From Nonomuraea maritima (GTDB lineage Bacteria; Actinomycetota; Actinomycetes; Streptosporangiales; Streptosporangiaceae), in assembly GCF_900100395.1 (NCBI RefSeq), contig NZ_FNFB01000006.1, positions 124,001 to 188,000 of the forward strand: a stretch of DNA of 64,000 nt, written 5' to 3'. Made by a program: the position numbers and the translations under genes. Shown here in pieces: positions 19,023 through 27,116 of this stretch (positions within the stretch are counted from its first letter, which is position 1; each line of letters opens with the position of its first letter). The notes below the pieces were generated by a model that did no database searches, had not been told where the DNA came from, and saw nothing but the letters and a program-made list of their open reading frames with translations.

Positions 19023-20171
19023 GTGAGTTCATACAGCCCGATCGGACCGGTTGTGGGCATCGTCGGCGCAGGTCAGCTGGCCAGGATGTCGCAGCCGCCG
19101 GCCATCGCGCTCGGCGTCGAGCTGCGGGTGCTGGCCAACAGCCCCGACGAGAGCGCCGCGCGAGTGATCGTCGACACGCGCATCGGAAACTACCGCGACC
19201 TCAGTGACCTGCAGCAGTTCGCCGAGGGCTGCGACGTCGTCACGTTCGACCACGAGCACGTGCCGACCGAGCACATCCGGGCGCTCACGGCGGCCGGCCA
19301 CGCCGTGCGCCCCGGCGCCGACGCGCTCGTGCACGCGCAGGACAAGGCGGTCATGCGTGAGCGGCTGACCGCGATCGGCGTGCCGTGCCCGGCCTGGGCG
19401 CGCACTCCGTCGGCCGAGGACGCCGAGCGGTTCGCCGGCGAGCACGGCTGGCCGGTGGTGCTGAAGTCGGTCCGCGGCGGTTACGACGGGCGGGGCGTGT
19501 GGGTGTGCCGCACGCCGGACGACATCGCCGAGGCGTTCGCCACCGGTGTCGAGCTCATGGCCGAGTCGTTCGTGCCGTTCGAGCGGGAGCTCGCGGTGCT
19601 GGTGGCCCGCTCCCCGCACGGCCAGGGCGTCAGCTACCCCGTGGTCGAGACCGTGCAGGAGAACGGCATCTGTGTCGAGGTGCTGGCGCCCGCGCCCGAC
19701 CTCGACCCCGAACTCGCCGCGCAGGCCCAGGCCATCGCCCTGAAGATCGCCGACGAGCTCGGCGTGACCGGGCTGCTGGCGGTCGAGATGTTCCAGACCG
19801 CCGACGGCATCGTGGTCAACGAGCTGGCCATGCGTCCGCACAACAGCGGCCACTGGACGATCGAGGGCGCTGTGACCTCGCAGTTCGAGCAGCACCTGCG
19901 GGCCGTGCTCGACATGCCACTCGGCTCTCCCCAGCTGACCGCCCCCGTGGTCGTCATGGTCAACCTGCTCGGCGGCGACGACCCCGACCTGTTCAAGCGC
20001 TACGAGCACGTGCTCGCCCACGACCCCGGCATCAAGCTGCACTTCTACGGCAAGGAAGTGCGTCCCGGCCGCAAGATCGGCCACGTCACCGCGCTCGGCA
20101 CCGACCTCGACGAGGTACGCGCCCGAGCCAGGCACGCCGCCGTCCACCTCGTCACGGGGGAGTACACGTGA
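19023..20171 (+). CDS. purK: 5-(carboxyamino)imidazole ribonucleotide synthase
   Basis: A 382-residue ATP-grasp enzyme carboxylating AIR to N5-CAIR with ATP and bicarbonate in purine synthesis. Visible features are the N-terminal [35 protein letters not shown], the ATP-grasp loop [42 protein letters not shown] and the C-terminal [15 protein letters not shown]. The GTG start follows TAAGCT by 8 nt. The stop overlaps purE as GTGA. Upstream in-frame codons exist but lack conservation. Confidence 0.96.
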   Translation: MSSYSPIGPVVGIVGAGQLARMSQPPAIALGVELRVLANSPDESAARVIVDTRIGNYRDLSDLQQFAEGCDVVTFDHEHVPTEHIRALTAAGHAVRPGADALVHAQDKAVMRERLTAIGVPCPAWARTPSAEDAERFAGEHGWPVVLKSVRGGYDGRGVWVCRTPDDIAEAFATGVELMAESFVPFERELAVLVARSPHGQGVSYPVVETVQENGICVEVLAPAPDLDPELAAQAQAIALKIADELGVTGLLAVEMFQTADGIVVNELAMRPHNSGHWTIEGAVTSQFEQHLRAVLDMPLGSPQLTAPVVVMVNLLGGDDPDLFKRYEHVLAHDPGIKLHFYGKEVRPGRKIGHVTALGTDLDEVRARARHAAVHLVTGEYT

Positions 20172-20662
20172 GCATCGGCATCGTCATGGGCAGCGACTCC
20201 GACTGGCCGGTGATGAAGGCGGCCGCCGAGGCGGTGGCCGAGTTCGGCGTGCCGTTCGAGGCCGACGTGGTCTCGGCGCACCGCATGCCGACCGAGATGA
20301 TCGACTACGGCAGGCAGGCGGCGTCCCGCGGCCTCCAGGTGATCATCGCCGGCGCGGGAGGCGCGGCGCATCTGCCCGGCATGCTGGCGTCCGTCACGCC
20401 GCTGCCGGTGATCGGGGTGCCGGTGCCGCTCAAGTACCTCGACGGGATGGACTCCCTGCTGTCCATCGTCCAGATGCCGGCAGGGGTGCCGGTCGCGACG
20501 GTGGCGGTCGGTGGGGCCCGCAACGCGGGGCTGCTCGCCGTACGCATCCTGGCCGCCTCCGACGCCGGGCTGCGGGCCCGGATGGAGGAGTTCCAGGTGC
20601 GGCTGAAGGAGCAGGCGTACGCCAAGGGCGAACGCCTGCGCGCCGAGGCCGCCGAACTCTGA
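20168..20662 (+). CDS. purE: N5-carboxyaminoimidazole ribonucleotide mutase
   Basis: A 164-residue class I PurE that moves the carboxylate from N5 to C4, giving CAIR, the substrate for PurC. Key motifs are [19 protein letters not shown] with the catalytic His, [12 protein letters not shown] and the proline-rich [25 protein letters not shown] region. Its GTG is coupled to purK through GTGA. A short stem (ACCCCT with AGGGGT, 20664-20682) follows the stop and may be a weak terminator. Confidence 0.97.
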   Translation: MSIGIVMGSDSDWPVMKAAAEAVAEFGVPFEADVVSAHRMPTEMIDYGRQAASRGLQVIIAGAGGAAHLPGMLASVTPLPVIGVPVPLKYLDGMDSLLSIVQMPAGVPVATVAVGGARNAGLLAVRILAASDAGLRARMEEFQVRLKEQAYAKGERLRAEAAEL

Positions 20663-20692
20663 CACCCCTTTTTTCCAGGGGTTCCGTACGGT

Positions 20693-20698
20693 TACCGT
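20693..20698 (+). promoter_or_regulatory. Putative -10 element (TACCGT) for the GNAT gene
   Basis: TACCGT, 6 nt, ATG. It is separate from purE transcription. Confidence 0.4.
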
Positions 20699-20704
20699 GC
20701 CCGT

Positions 20705-21580
20705 ATGGACGATGTGACAAAGGGTCACGCGGCCCGCGTGCGCGCCGTGGACCCGCTCCTCGCAGACCAGGACGAGCTGCCCGTCGGTGACGGGCAGCTG
20801 ATCGAGGCGCCGGACGCCGCCGGGGTGACCCGGGTCGAACGGCTCGATCCCGGCGCCATGCAGTCCTTATGGGGGCCGCTGGTCGTCAGTCACCTCAAGG
20901 CCCGGGTCGCCGGGGCTGACCCTGAGGTCGCGCTCGGCGGGCTGCTCGATCGGTGGACGGGCCTCGCGGATGAGGCGATGGACGTCTGGTGGCCGAGCCG
21001 GGACACCGCTCCCGTCCGGGCGCTGGCCGTACGGGGTTTCGCGCCGACCACGGTGCTCGCCGTGGGGCGTCCCCGTCCGGTGGACGCGCCTGCCGTGACG
21101 ATCCGGCGGGCCGATGACCTCGACGTACTCGCGCCGATGTACGAGGCACTGGTGGCGTACGACGCCCAGTTCGGCTGGGTGACGACGCGTGCTCGTACGA
21201 CAGAGCTGCTCCGCGCGCATCTCGCGGACGCGGTGCTGCCGCGCGAGTGGTGCTGGCTGGCCGAGGTGGCGGGCCGGCCCGCCGGGTTCGCCGTCGTGTC
21301 GCCGCCCGACGCCGCGGGATGGATCGCGTCCGTCGTGGACGACGCGCCCGTCGCGTACTTCGGGGCGATGTACGTCGATCCGTCGGCGCGCGGGCGGGGA
21401 GTCGGTGCGGCGCTGGTCAGGGTGGCCCACGAGCGTGCCGCGGCGGAGGGCGTGTCGGCGATGCTACTGCACCACGCGCTGCCCAACCCGCACTCGACGC
21501 CCTTCTGGGCCGGGCAGGGCTACCGTCCGCTGCTCACCCAGTGGGCGCGGCACCCTCAGGGACGGCCGAGGGCGCGGTAG
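20705..21580 (+). CDS. GNAT-family N-acetyltransferase
   Basis: A 291-residue protein with a degenerate N-terminal GNAT-like half and a C-terminal GNAT domain. The acetyl-CoA loop is visible in AYFGAMYVDPSARGRGVGAALV, followed by FWAGQGYRPLLTQWA. The substrate is not predictable. Its last 25 bp overlap the 3' end of the convergent UDP-sugar dehydrogenase gene. It seems to be transcribed alone from a leaderless-type promoter. Confidence 0.85.
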   Translation: MDDVTKGHAARVRAVDPLLADQDELPVGDGQLIEAPDAAGVTRVERLDPGAMQSLWGPLVVSHLKARVAGADPEVALGGLLDRWTGLADEAMDVWWPSRDTAPVRALAVRGFAPTTVLAVGRPRPVDAPAVTIRRADDLDVLAPMYEALVAYDAQFGWVTTRARTTELLRAHLADAVLPREWCWLAEVAGRPAGFAVVSPPDAAGWIASVVDDAPVAYFGAMYVDPSARGRGVGAALVRVAHERAAAEGVSAMLLHHALPNPHSTPFWAGQGYRPLLTQWARHPQGRPRAR

Positions 21581-22869
21581 TGCCAGCCGGCCGAGCGCCA
21601 GGCCTCCGCGTCGAGGCAGTTGCGGCCGTCGACGATACGCCGGGCGGCGACGACGCCGCCGAGCTGCTCGGGGTCGAGCTCGACGAACTCCTGCCACTCC
21701 GTGAGCAGCAGCACCACATGCGCGCCGCGGACCGCGTCGACGGCCGACTCGCCGTAGCTGAGCTCGGGGTGCGCCTTGCGGGCGTTGTCGAGCGCGATGG
21801 GGTCGTAGACGGTGACCCGGCCGCCCTGGTGGCCGATGGCCACGGCGACGCCGAGGGCGGGGGAGTCGCGGATGTCGTCGGAGTCGGGCTTGAACGCCGC
21901 ACCGAGCACGCCCACCGTGCACCCGTGGAACGAGCCGCCCGCCAGCTCTCTGGCCAGGTCGACCATGCGGGCCCGGCGGCGCATGTTGATGGCGTCCACC
22001 TCGCGCAGGAACGTCAGCGCCTGGTCGGCCCCGAGCTCGCCGGCCCGCGCCATGAACGCCCTGATGTCCTTCGGCAGGCAGCCGCCGCCGAAGCCGAGCC
22101 CGGCGTTCAGGTAGCGGCCGCCGATGCGGTCGTCGTACGACAAGGCCTTGGACAGCAGCTGGACGTCGGCGTGCGCGGCCTCGCAGACCTCGGCCATCGC
22201 GTTGATGAAGGAGATCTTCGTGGCCAGGAAGGCGTTGGCGGCCGTCTTGACCAGCTCGGCCGTCGCGAAGTCGGACACCACGATCGGCACGTCGCCGAGC
22301 GGCTCGTACACCTCGCGCAGCACCTTCTCGGCGCGCTCGGAGCGGACGCCGAGGACGATGCGGTCGGGGTGGAGGGTGTCCTGGACGGCGAAGCCCTCGC
22401 GCAGGAACTCGGGGTTCCAGGCCAGCTCGGCCGCGGCGCCCACGGGGGAGAGCCGGACGAGCTTGTCGGCCAGCCGTTCGGCGGTGCCGACGGGCACGGT
22501 CGACTTGCCGACCACCAGGCAGGCGCGGTCGAGGAGCGGGGCGAGGCTCTCGACGGCGCCGTCGATGTAGGACACGTCGGCGGCGTACTCGCCGCGTTTC
22601 TGCGGGGTGCCCACGCAGACGAAGTGCACGTCGCCGAAGGCCGCGACCTCCTCGTATGAGGTGGTGAAGCGCAGGCGGCCGGAGTCGAGGCCGCGGCGGA
22701 GCACCGGTTCGAGACCGGGTTCGTGGATCGGGAGCTCACCGGCGTTGAGACGGGCGATCTTGTCGGCGTCGACGTCGAGGCCCAGGACCTCGAACCCCAT
22801 CGCGGCCATGCACGCCGCATGAGTGATGCCCAGGTATCCGGTCCCGATCACCGTGAGGCGATAGCGCAC
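21556..22869 (-). CDS. UDP-glucose / GDP-mannose dehydrogenase family protein
   Basis: A 437-residue NAD-dependent enzyme that oxidises UDP-glucose to UDP-glucuronate, or a similar nucleotide sugar. It has the Rossmann start VIGTGYLGITHAACMAAMG, VCVGTPQ, KSTVPVGTAERL, NPEFLREGFAVQDTLHPDRI, AELVKTAANAFLATKISFIN and the active-site Cys in FGGGCLPKDIRAF. UDP-glucose is most likely from motif pattern, but GDP-mannose is not excluded. GTG start with AAGGAG 8 nt before it. The product would feed envelope glycans such as those encoded from 39 kb onward. Confidence 0.93.
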   Translation of the reverse strand: MRYRLTVIGTGYLGITHAACMAAMGFEVLGLDVDADKIARLNAGELPIHEPGLEPVLRRGLDSGRLRFTTSYEEVAAFGDVHFVCVGTPQKRGEYAADVSYIDGAVESLAPLLDRACLVVGKSTVPVGTAERLADKLVRLSPVGAAAELAWNPEFLREGFAVQDTLHPDRIVLGVRSERAEKVLREVYEPLGDVPIVVSDFATAELVKTAANAFLATKISFINAMAEVCEAAHADVQLLSKALSYDDRIGGRYLNAGLGFGGGCLPKDIRAFMARAGELGADQALTFLREVDAINMRRRARMVDLARELAGGSFHGCTVGVLGAAFKPDSDDIRDSPALGVAVAIGHQGGRVTVYDPIALDNARKAHPELSYGESAVDAVRGAHVVLLLTEWQEFVELDPEQLGGVVAARRIVDGRNCLDAEAWRSAGWHYRALGRP

Positions 22870-22981
22870 GGGTGAGCTCCTTTCGATCGCGGTGGCATGT
22901 TACCGGCCTCCGCTTTCTCGTACGTGCCTCGTCTCCATCGCCACAAACCGTACCCACTGGTAACAAGATGTTCGGACGTCC

Positions 22982-22987
22982 TAGTAT
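22982..22987 (+). promoter_or_regulatory. Putative -10 element (TAGTAT) for the acyl-CoA dehydrogenase
   Basis: TAGTAT, 6 nt, ATG; no ribosome site. It lies in the 124-bp divergent gap with the UDP-sugar dehydrogenase gene. Confidence 0.45.
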
Positions 22988-22993
22988 TTGTGC

Positions 22994-24157
22994 ATGAGCT
23001 TCCCGCTGTACGCGCCCGCCGAAGAACACGACATGCTCAGGGAGGCGGTCCGCGCCCTGGCCGACGAGAAGATCGCCCCGCGCGCCGCCGAGATCGACGA
23101 GACCGGCGAGTTCTCCTGGGACGTCTACAAGGCGCTCGTCGCGTCCGACCTGCACGCCGTGCACGTCCCCGAGCAGTACGGCGGCGCGGGGGCGGACGCC
23201 CTGGCGACCGTGATCGTCATCGAGGAGGTGGCCCGCGCCTGCGCGTCGTCGTCCCTCATCCCCGCCGTCAACAAGCTCGGCACGGTGCCGCTGCTGCTGT
23301 CGGCCTCGCAGGACCTCAAGATGCGCTACCTGCGGCCGGTGGCCCGCGGGGACGCCATGTTCTCGTACGCGCTGTCGGAGCCGGAGGCGGGCTCCGACGC
23401 TGCGGCGATGAAGACGCGGGCGGTGGCCGACGGCGACGTTTACGTGCTCAACGGCACCAAGATGTGGATCACCAACGCCGGGGTGTCGGAGTACTACACG
23501 GTGATGGCCGTCACCGACCCGTCCGCCGGGGCGCGCGGCATCTCCGCGTTCGTCGTCGAGAAGTCGGACGAAGGCGTCTCGTTCGGGCCGAAGGAGCGCA
23601 AGCTCGGCATCAAGGGCTCGCCCACGCGGCAGGTCATCTTCGACAACGTCCGCATCCCGGCCGACCGCATGATCGGCGAGCCCGGCACGGGCTTCAAGAC
23701 CGCCCTGGCCACGCTCGACCACACCCGCATCACGATCGCCGCCCAGGCGCTCGGCATCGCGCAGGGGGCGCTCGACTACGCGATCGGCTACGTCAAGGAA
23801 CGCCGGCAGTTCGGCCGTCCGGTGGCCGACTTCCAGGGCGTCCAGTTCATGATCGCCGACATGGGCATGAAGCTGGAGGCGGCGCGGCAGCTCACGTACC
23901 ACGCGGCGGCCAAGTCCGAGCGCGCCATGAACGGCGAGCCGCAGCCCGACCTGACCTACCTGTCGAGCGCCGCCAAGTGCGCCGCCTCGGACGCCGCCAT
24001 GGAGATCACCACGGACGCGGTGCAACTGCTCGGCGGGTACGGCTACACGAGCGACTTCCCGGTGGAACGCATGATGCGCGACGCCAAGATCACCCAGATC
24101 TACGAGGGCACCAACCAGATCCAGCGCATGGTCATGGCCAGGCAGCTGTTGAAGTAG
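22994..24157 (+). CDS. Acyl-CoA dehydrogenase
   Basis: A 387-residue FAD flavoenzyme for alpha,beta-desaturation of acyl-CoA in fatty acid or branched amino acid breakdown. Features are YALSEPEAGSDAAAMKT, WITNAGVSEYYTV, RITIAAQALGIAQGALDYAIGY, RRQFGRPVADFQ and GGYGYTSDFPVERMMRDAKI, then the catalytic Glu in IYEGTNQIQR. Length is typical and the gene is intact. A strong hairpin follows. About 1.7 kb downstream lies an unrelated-context fragment matching its last 23 codons at the protein level. An upstream TTG 6 nt earlier is less likely than the chosen ATG. Confidence 0.95.
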   Translation: MSFPLYAPAEEHDMLREAVRALADEKIAPRAAEIDETGEFSWDVYKALVASDLHAVHVPEQYGGAGADALATVIVIEEVARACASSSLIPAVNKLGTVPLLLSASQDLKMRYLRPVARGDAMFSYALSEPEAGSDAAAMKTRAVADGDVYVLNGTKMWITNAGVSEYYTVMAVTDPSAGARGISAFVVEKSDEGVSFGPKERKLGIKGSPTRQVIFDNVRIPADRMIGEPGTGFKTALATLDHTRITIAAQALGIAQGALDYAIGYVKERRQFGRPVADFQGVQFMIADMGMKLEAARQLTYHAAAKSERAMNGEPQPDLTYLSSAAKCAASDAAMEITTDAVQLLGGYGYTSDFPVERMMRDAKITQIYEGTNQIQRMVMARQLLK

Positions 24158-24168
24158 GTCCATGACCT

Positions 24169-24210
24169 GCGAAAACCCGGGACTGAGCGCGTACCGTCCC
24201 GGGTTTTCGC
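24169..24210 (+). terminator. Hairpin terminator after the acyl-CoA dehydrogenase
   Basis: A perfect 15-bp stem, GCGAAAACCCGGGAC (24169-24183) pairing with 24196-24210, around a 12-nt loop. The right arm ends in GGGTTTTCGC, giving a short T-run. Confidence 0.85.
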
Positions 24211-24362
24211 GCATGAGCCAACGTTCGGAAGAGTGTTGTTCCGTGAGGGTCCGACGAGTGCGCATGCCCGGCGGTAGAAGCTCCGCTTGCGCCGCTGGCC
24301 TCGGTCATGCCGAGAGGTGTTCCGCCGGCGGCCCGCGAGGGGACGTTTGATTGGATCGTTCT

Positions 24363-24731
24363 ATGAAGACACGAGGACATGACATCGAGGTCACGCCCGT
24401 ATCGGATCAGGTCGTAGTGCGGGTCAAGGACGTGGTCGTCGCAACCTCCTCCCGGCCGGTCCTGCTCACCGAGACGGGCTGTCCGCCGCGGTATTATCTG
24501 CCGCCGGCGGACGTGAAGATGGACCTGCTCAGATCATCGCCAACCACGTCGCACTGCCCATTCAAGGGCGACGCCGTCTACTGGTCGGTTCATACCTGTG
24601 ACGGTGTGGCCGAGGACGTCGTCTGGTCCTACCCGGAGCCATTCCCGAGAGTTGAGGAGATCGCGGGACTGCTCGCCTTCTGGGCTGAGAAGCCAGGCGT
24701 CACCCTCGAGGTGAACGGGCAGACCGCGTAA
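24363..24731 (+). CDS. DUF427 domain protein
   Basis: A 122-residue protein of the DUF427 family, recognised from VVVRVKDVVVATSSRPVLL, GCPPRYYLPPADV, CPFKGDAVYWSV and the ending WSYPEPFPRVEEIAGLLAFW. Function is not established. The ATG is used because it begins the conserved fold; a TTG 12 nt upstream has a better-placed GAGGGGA and may be the true start. It stands alone between a terminator and a decayed gene. Confidence 0.82.
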   Translation: MKTRGHDIEVTPVSDQVVVRVKDVVVATSSRPVLLTETGCPPRYYLPPADVKMDLLRSSPTTSHCPFKGDAVYWSVHTCDGVAEDVVWSYPEPFPRVEEIAGLLAFWAEKPGVTLEVNGQTA

Positions 24732-24823
24732 GCGTCGGGGGCCGCGATCGCCGCCACACGCAACAGACGGTCCACCATGACGGCGCTGAACATCCGCTTC
24801 TGCCGCGAGTCGGCGCGCAGTAG

Positions 24824-24955
24824 GAGGCGCTGCTCGTCCATGACGCGGGCGGTGACCAGGCCATCCTGGAGCACCAGCGCGGCCGGCTCCAGGACGACGC
24901 GACGGTTCTGACGGTGGAGTGGCACACCCGCCGCGCCCACCGGCTCACCCTGTGA
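24824..24955 (+). pseudogene. C-terminal remnant of a PP2C/SpoIIE-type phosphatase
   Basis: After an in-frame TAG, a 43-codon stretch reads EALLVHDAGGDQAILEH and then RGRLQDDATVLTVEWHT, before a stop. The DDATVL block with a preceding helix is the standard C-terminus of SpoIIE/PP2C-like serine phosphatases. No upstream part of the domain can be read in any frame, so this is a decayed fragment. The call rests on a short motif and is tentative. Confidence 0.45.
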
Positions 24956-24962
24956 GGGGCCT

Positions 24963-25009
24963 GCGCCTGGGTCACACCGCGCGCGCTTGGCACGGCGTGA
25001 CCCAGGCGC
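24963..25009. terminator. Hairpin between convergent genes
   Basis: A 13-bp perfect inverted repeat, GCGCCTGGGTCAC (24963-24975) with 24997-25009, and a 21-nt GC-rich loop. It lies between the phosphatase remnant and the minus-strand DUF1062 stop, so it can serve both. Confidence 0.6.
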
Positions 25010-25012
25010 CGG

Positions 25013-25561
25013 TCACAGGAGGACGAACGAGAAGTCCCGGCTCGTTTTGCGGTTCAACGGGACATCGATCTTGACGCGACGGGCGATCTCAGCACGGCCG
25101 AGGCCCAGCCCCTGGGTGAGGAGCCGATCGGGACGAAGGGGCACGGGGTCGTCGAAGGCGACCGTGACGTGCAGGGGCCACGGATCGCCGGGAGGAGGAG
25201 GAACGAGGAGTTCCCAGCAACCGTCCCACTCCAGCGCGAACCGGTTGCGTCTGGCGACCGACGGGTCGAGAAGGCTGCCGGCGACGAGGGAGGGTGAGTC
25301 GGCGACGTAGCCGGCCAGCAGTGCGGGAGGCAGGGAGCGGACGGGTACGCGGTCGTGCAGGGTGAGCTTGCTGGTGCGGTCGCAGGAAACGCAGTTGACC
25401 AGGAGCCAGACGTCGAGAAGCTTGCCGTTGGCGTTGACGCGGAACTTCCCGTCACCGGTGGTGGCAAGGCTCGATCGGCAGGCGACGCAGCGGAGGGCGA
25501 GCAGAGGCAGGCGAGTGCGGCGTACGGCCCAGGGCAGCACGATATGAGGGCGTGAAGACAT
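25013..25561 (-). CDS. DUF1062 domain protein with zinc-ribbon cysteines
   Basis: A 182-residue protein matching the DUF1062 pattern: LRCVACRSSLATTGDGKFRVNA, then a second CVSC pair in LLVNCVSCDRTSKLTLHDRVPV, which together can form a zinc ribbon. The C-terminal half (RRNRFALEWDG, GLGLGRAEIARRVKIDVPL) is family-typical. Function is unknown. No clear ribosome site precedes the ATG. The gene is isolated between non-coding stretches. Confidence 0.8.
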   Translation of the reverse strand: MSSRPHIVLPWAVRRTRLPLLALRCVACRSSLATTGDGKFRVNANGKLLDVWLLVNCVSCDRTSKLTLHDRVPVRSLPPALLAGYVADSPSLVAGSLLDPSVARRNRFALEWDGCWELLVPPPPGDPWPLHVTVAFDDPVPLRPDRLLTQGLGLGRAEIARRVKIDVPLNRKTSRDFSFVLL

Positions 25562-25899
25562 GATCTCTCTGAAGACCTGACGAAGGGCACGGAAAACAGA
25601 GCCGACGGCGACGTCGGCGACCGATGCGTGGTGAAGCCAGGTCTAAAGAGCAGGCGGCGTCATCTGAGCCGGAATCCTCACGTAGGGGGCGAGAGATCAA
25701 GGCTAGTGAGCGCTGGTCGCGAGGGCCAACGGCTTTTCGAGGAGCCAGCAGCCTCGCGCTGCGCCACCTCCAGCGCCCACGCCCAGTACGAGGAGGACGT
25801 GATTGTCTTGGCTCACTTGATGCTTGACGCCAGCAAGCGTAACCGCTGCTCACTGACATGATCCCGAGCCGTTTTCCCAGGTGGCTGCACCGCGGGCCG
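25562..25899. other. Non-coding stretch without recognised features
   Basis: About 340 bp upstream of the DUF1062 gene. No reading frame with family-like content was found on either strand. GC content looks lower than in the flanking housekeeping genes. It ends where an acyl-CoA dehydrogenase-like tail begins. Confidence 0.5.
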
Positions 25900-25971
25900 G
25901 AGATCACCCGGATCTACGAGGGCACCGACCAGATCCAGCGCATGGTGATGGCCCGCCAGCTTCTCAAATAG
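25900..25971 (+). pseudogene. C-terminal fragment of an acyl-CoA dehydrogenase
   Basis: Twenty-three codons plus stop, containing IYEGTDQIQRMVMARQLLK, which is the family C-terminus with the catalytic Glu. It is nearly identical at protein level to the end of the intact gene stopping at 24157 (IYEGTNQIQRMVMARQLLK), but differs at many third codon positions. It therefore came from a diverged homologue and not from a fresh copy. The upstream 1.1 kb of coding sequence is absent. Confidence 0.85.
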
Positions 25972-25981
25972 GACTTTGCGC

Positions 25982-26011
25982 ACCCCGCCTGCTGGTCGTC
26001 AGAGGCGGGGT
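25982..26011 (+). terminator. Hairpin terminator behind the dehydrogenase fragment
   Basis: ACCCCGCCT (25982-25990) pairs with 26003-26011 around a 12-nt loop and is followed by a T-rich stretch (TCGTTGTCTTCG). It was probably the terminator of the lost gene. Confidence 0.65.
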
Positions 26012-26110
26012 TCGTTGTCTTCGTGACGTCGGCACGGTCCAGGCGGCAACTAAGTTGCGCAAAGGAGCGTCCCACATACCGTTCGTGTCCACGGAGCGGG
26101 AGGGGACGTC

Positions 26111-26647
26111 ATGGCCGGTAAGTCCACGTCAGGCAAGCAGGGCACGTGGGGCTGCCTCATCGTCGTCGCGGTCGTGATGGTCGGCTGCAGCGCACTTCTC
26201 GGCGGCAACGACCCGAAATCCGCCGCCGTGGCCACCCCCACGCCGGTCACCACGCCGACGAGTCCGCGGACGACTCAGGAGCCCACGTACACGTCCACGC
26301 GGACGCCTGCCGAACCCACGGGGACACCTCGCGAGCCCACGTGGACAGCCGAACCGCCGCCGACCCCGACCCGGAAACCGCTCCCGGACCTCGACCGCGA
26401 CGGCATCGCCGACCGGTACGACAACGACAAGGACGGCGACGGCGTCGTCAAGACCCGCGACCTCGACGACCGCGATCCCGACAGGGGACGCCGCCCACCC
26501 AAGCGGACCCCCGAAGCCCAGCCCGTACGTAAGCCGGCGCCTCCGGCCCGAGCTCATCCCGGCGGGTTCTGCGGCAGCCCTGGCGCGGTCGGGGTGGCGT
26601 CGAACGGACGCACCTACACGTGCCTCGGCGGTCACTGGCGGCGCTGA
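26111..26647 (+). CDS. Putative exported lipoprotein-like protein with Ca-binding repeats
   Basis: A 178-residue protein. A hydrophobic segment at residues 15-28 ends in VMVGCSA, an imperfect lipobox. Next comes a 70-residue Thr/Pro-rich linker, a wall-spanning type. Residues about 92-125 have DLDRDGIADRYDNDKDGDG, a thrombospondin type-3/EF-like calcium motif. The C-terminal domain holds two cysteines (GGFCGSPGAVGVASNGRTY, then TCLGGHW), suggesting a disulfide. GGGAGGGG precedes the ATG. The function is unknown; a surface-anchored Ca-dependent binding protein is the simplest reading. Confidence 0.7.
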   Translation: MAGKSTSGKQGTWGCLIVVAVVMVGCSALLGGNDPKSAAVATPTPVTTPTSPRTTQEPTYTSTRTPAEPTGTPREPTWTAEPPPTPTRKPLPDLDRDGIADRYDNDKDGDGVVKTRDLDDRDPDRGRRPPKRTPEAQPVRKPAPPARAHPGGFCGSPGAVGVASNGRTYTCLGGHWRR

Positions 26648-26728
26648 CCGGCAGGAGCGGCTCCTTAACGCCCTGGACCCTTCGTCGCCCTTGTCGCCGC
26701 TGCGTGATCTTTACACGGCGGCACAGGG

Positions 26729-27069
26729 GTGCGAGCATCGCGCGGCACGGAGATCGGTGAGTTCTGGGAGCTGATCGAGCGGTCCGGGCGTGAGACCGGC
26801 ACGAGGAAAGCGCGTGTCGCGTGGCTGGAGGACGAGCTTTCTCGCCGCCCGGTCGAGTGCTGGCCTATGTGGCGTACCACGCCTATGAACGGGTGACCGG
26901 GGAGGAGCCGGACGTCCTCCACGAAGCCGCGAACGCTCGGGGCGTCTCAGGCGGCTTTCCCCTGGTTCCGGCGATCGGCAGCGTTCCCCGTGGAGAGGAG
27001 TGGGACTTCGACGATGAACGGGAGCCGGCTCGCAGGCTCCCTCGGATCGCTCGCTACCGGAGGCAGTGA
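26729..27069 (+). pseudogene. Internally deleted, frameshifted DUF4240 gene
   Basis: The first part (from a GTG) reads EIGEFWELIERSGRETGTRK and ARVAWLEDELSRRPVE, then runs out of frame to a stop at 26896. The second part, in another frame, reads YHAYERVTGEEPDVLHEA and EWDFDDEREPARRLPRIARY to 27069. These correspond to the N- and C-terminal ends of the intact DUF4240 protein at 33879-34523. About 100 central codons are missing, and the junction near 26855 breaks the frame. Confidence 0.8.
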
Positions 27070-27116
27070 CGATCGCTCTGCGTGCGGAATCGTGGGGTCA
27101 GGCGTGCTCGCGGCGG

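Noticed and set aside
20664..20682. Short stem after purE as a full terminator
   Set aside because: Only 6 bp with a 7-nt loop; mentioned with purE but too weak to list separately.
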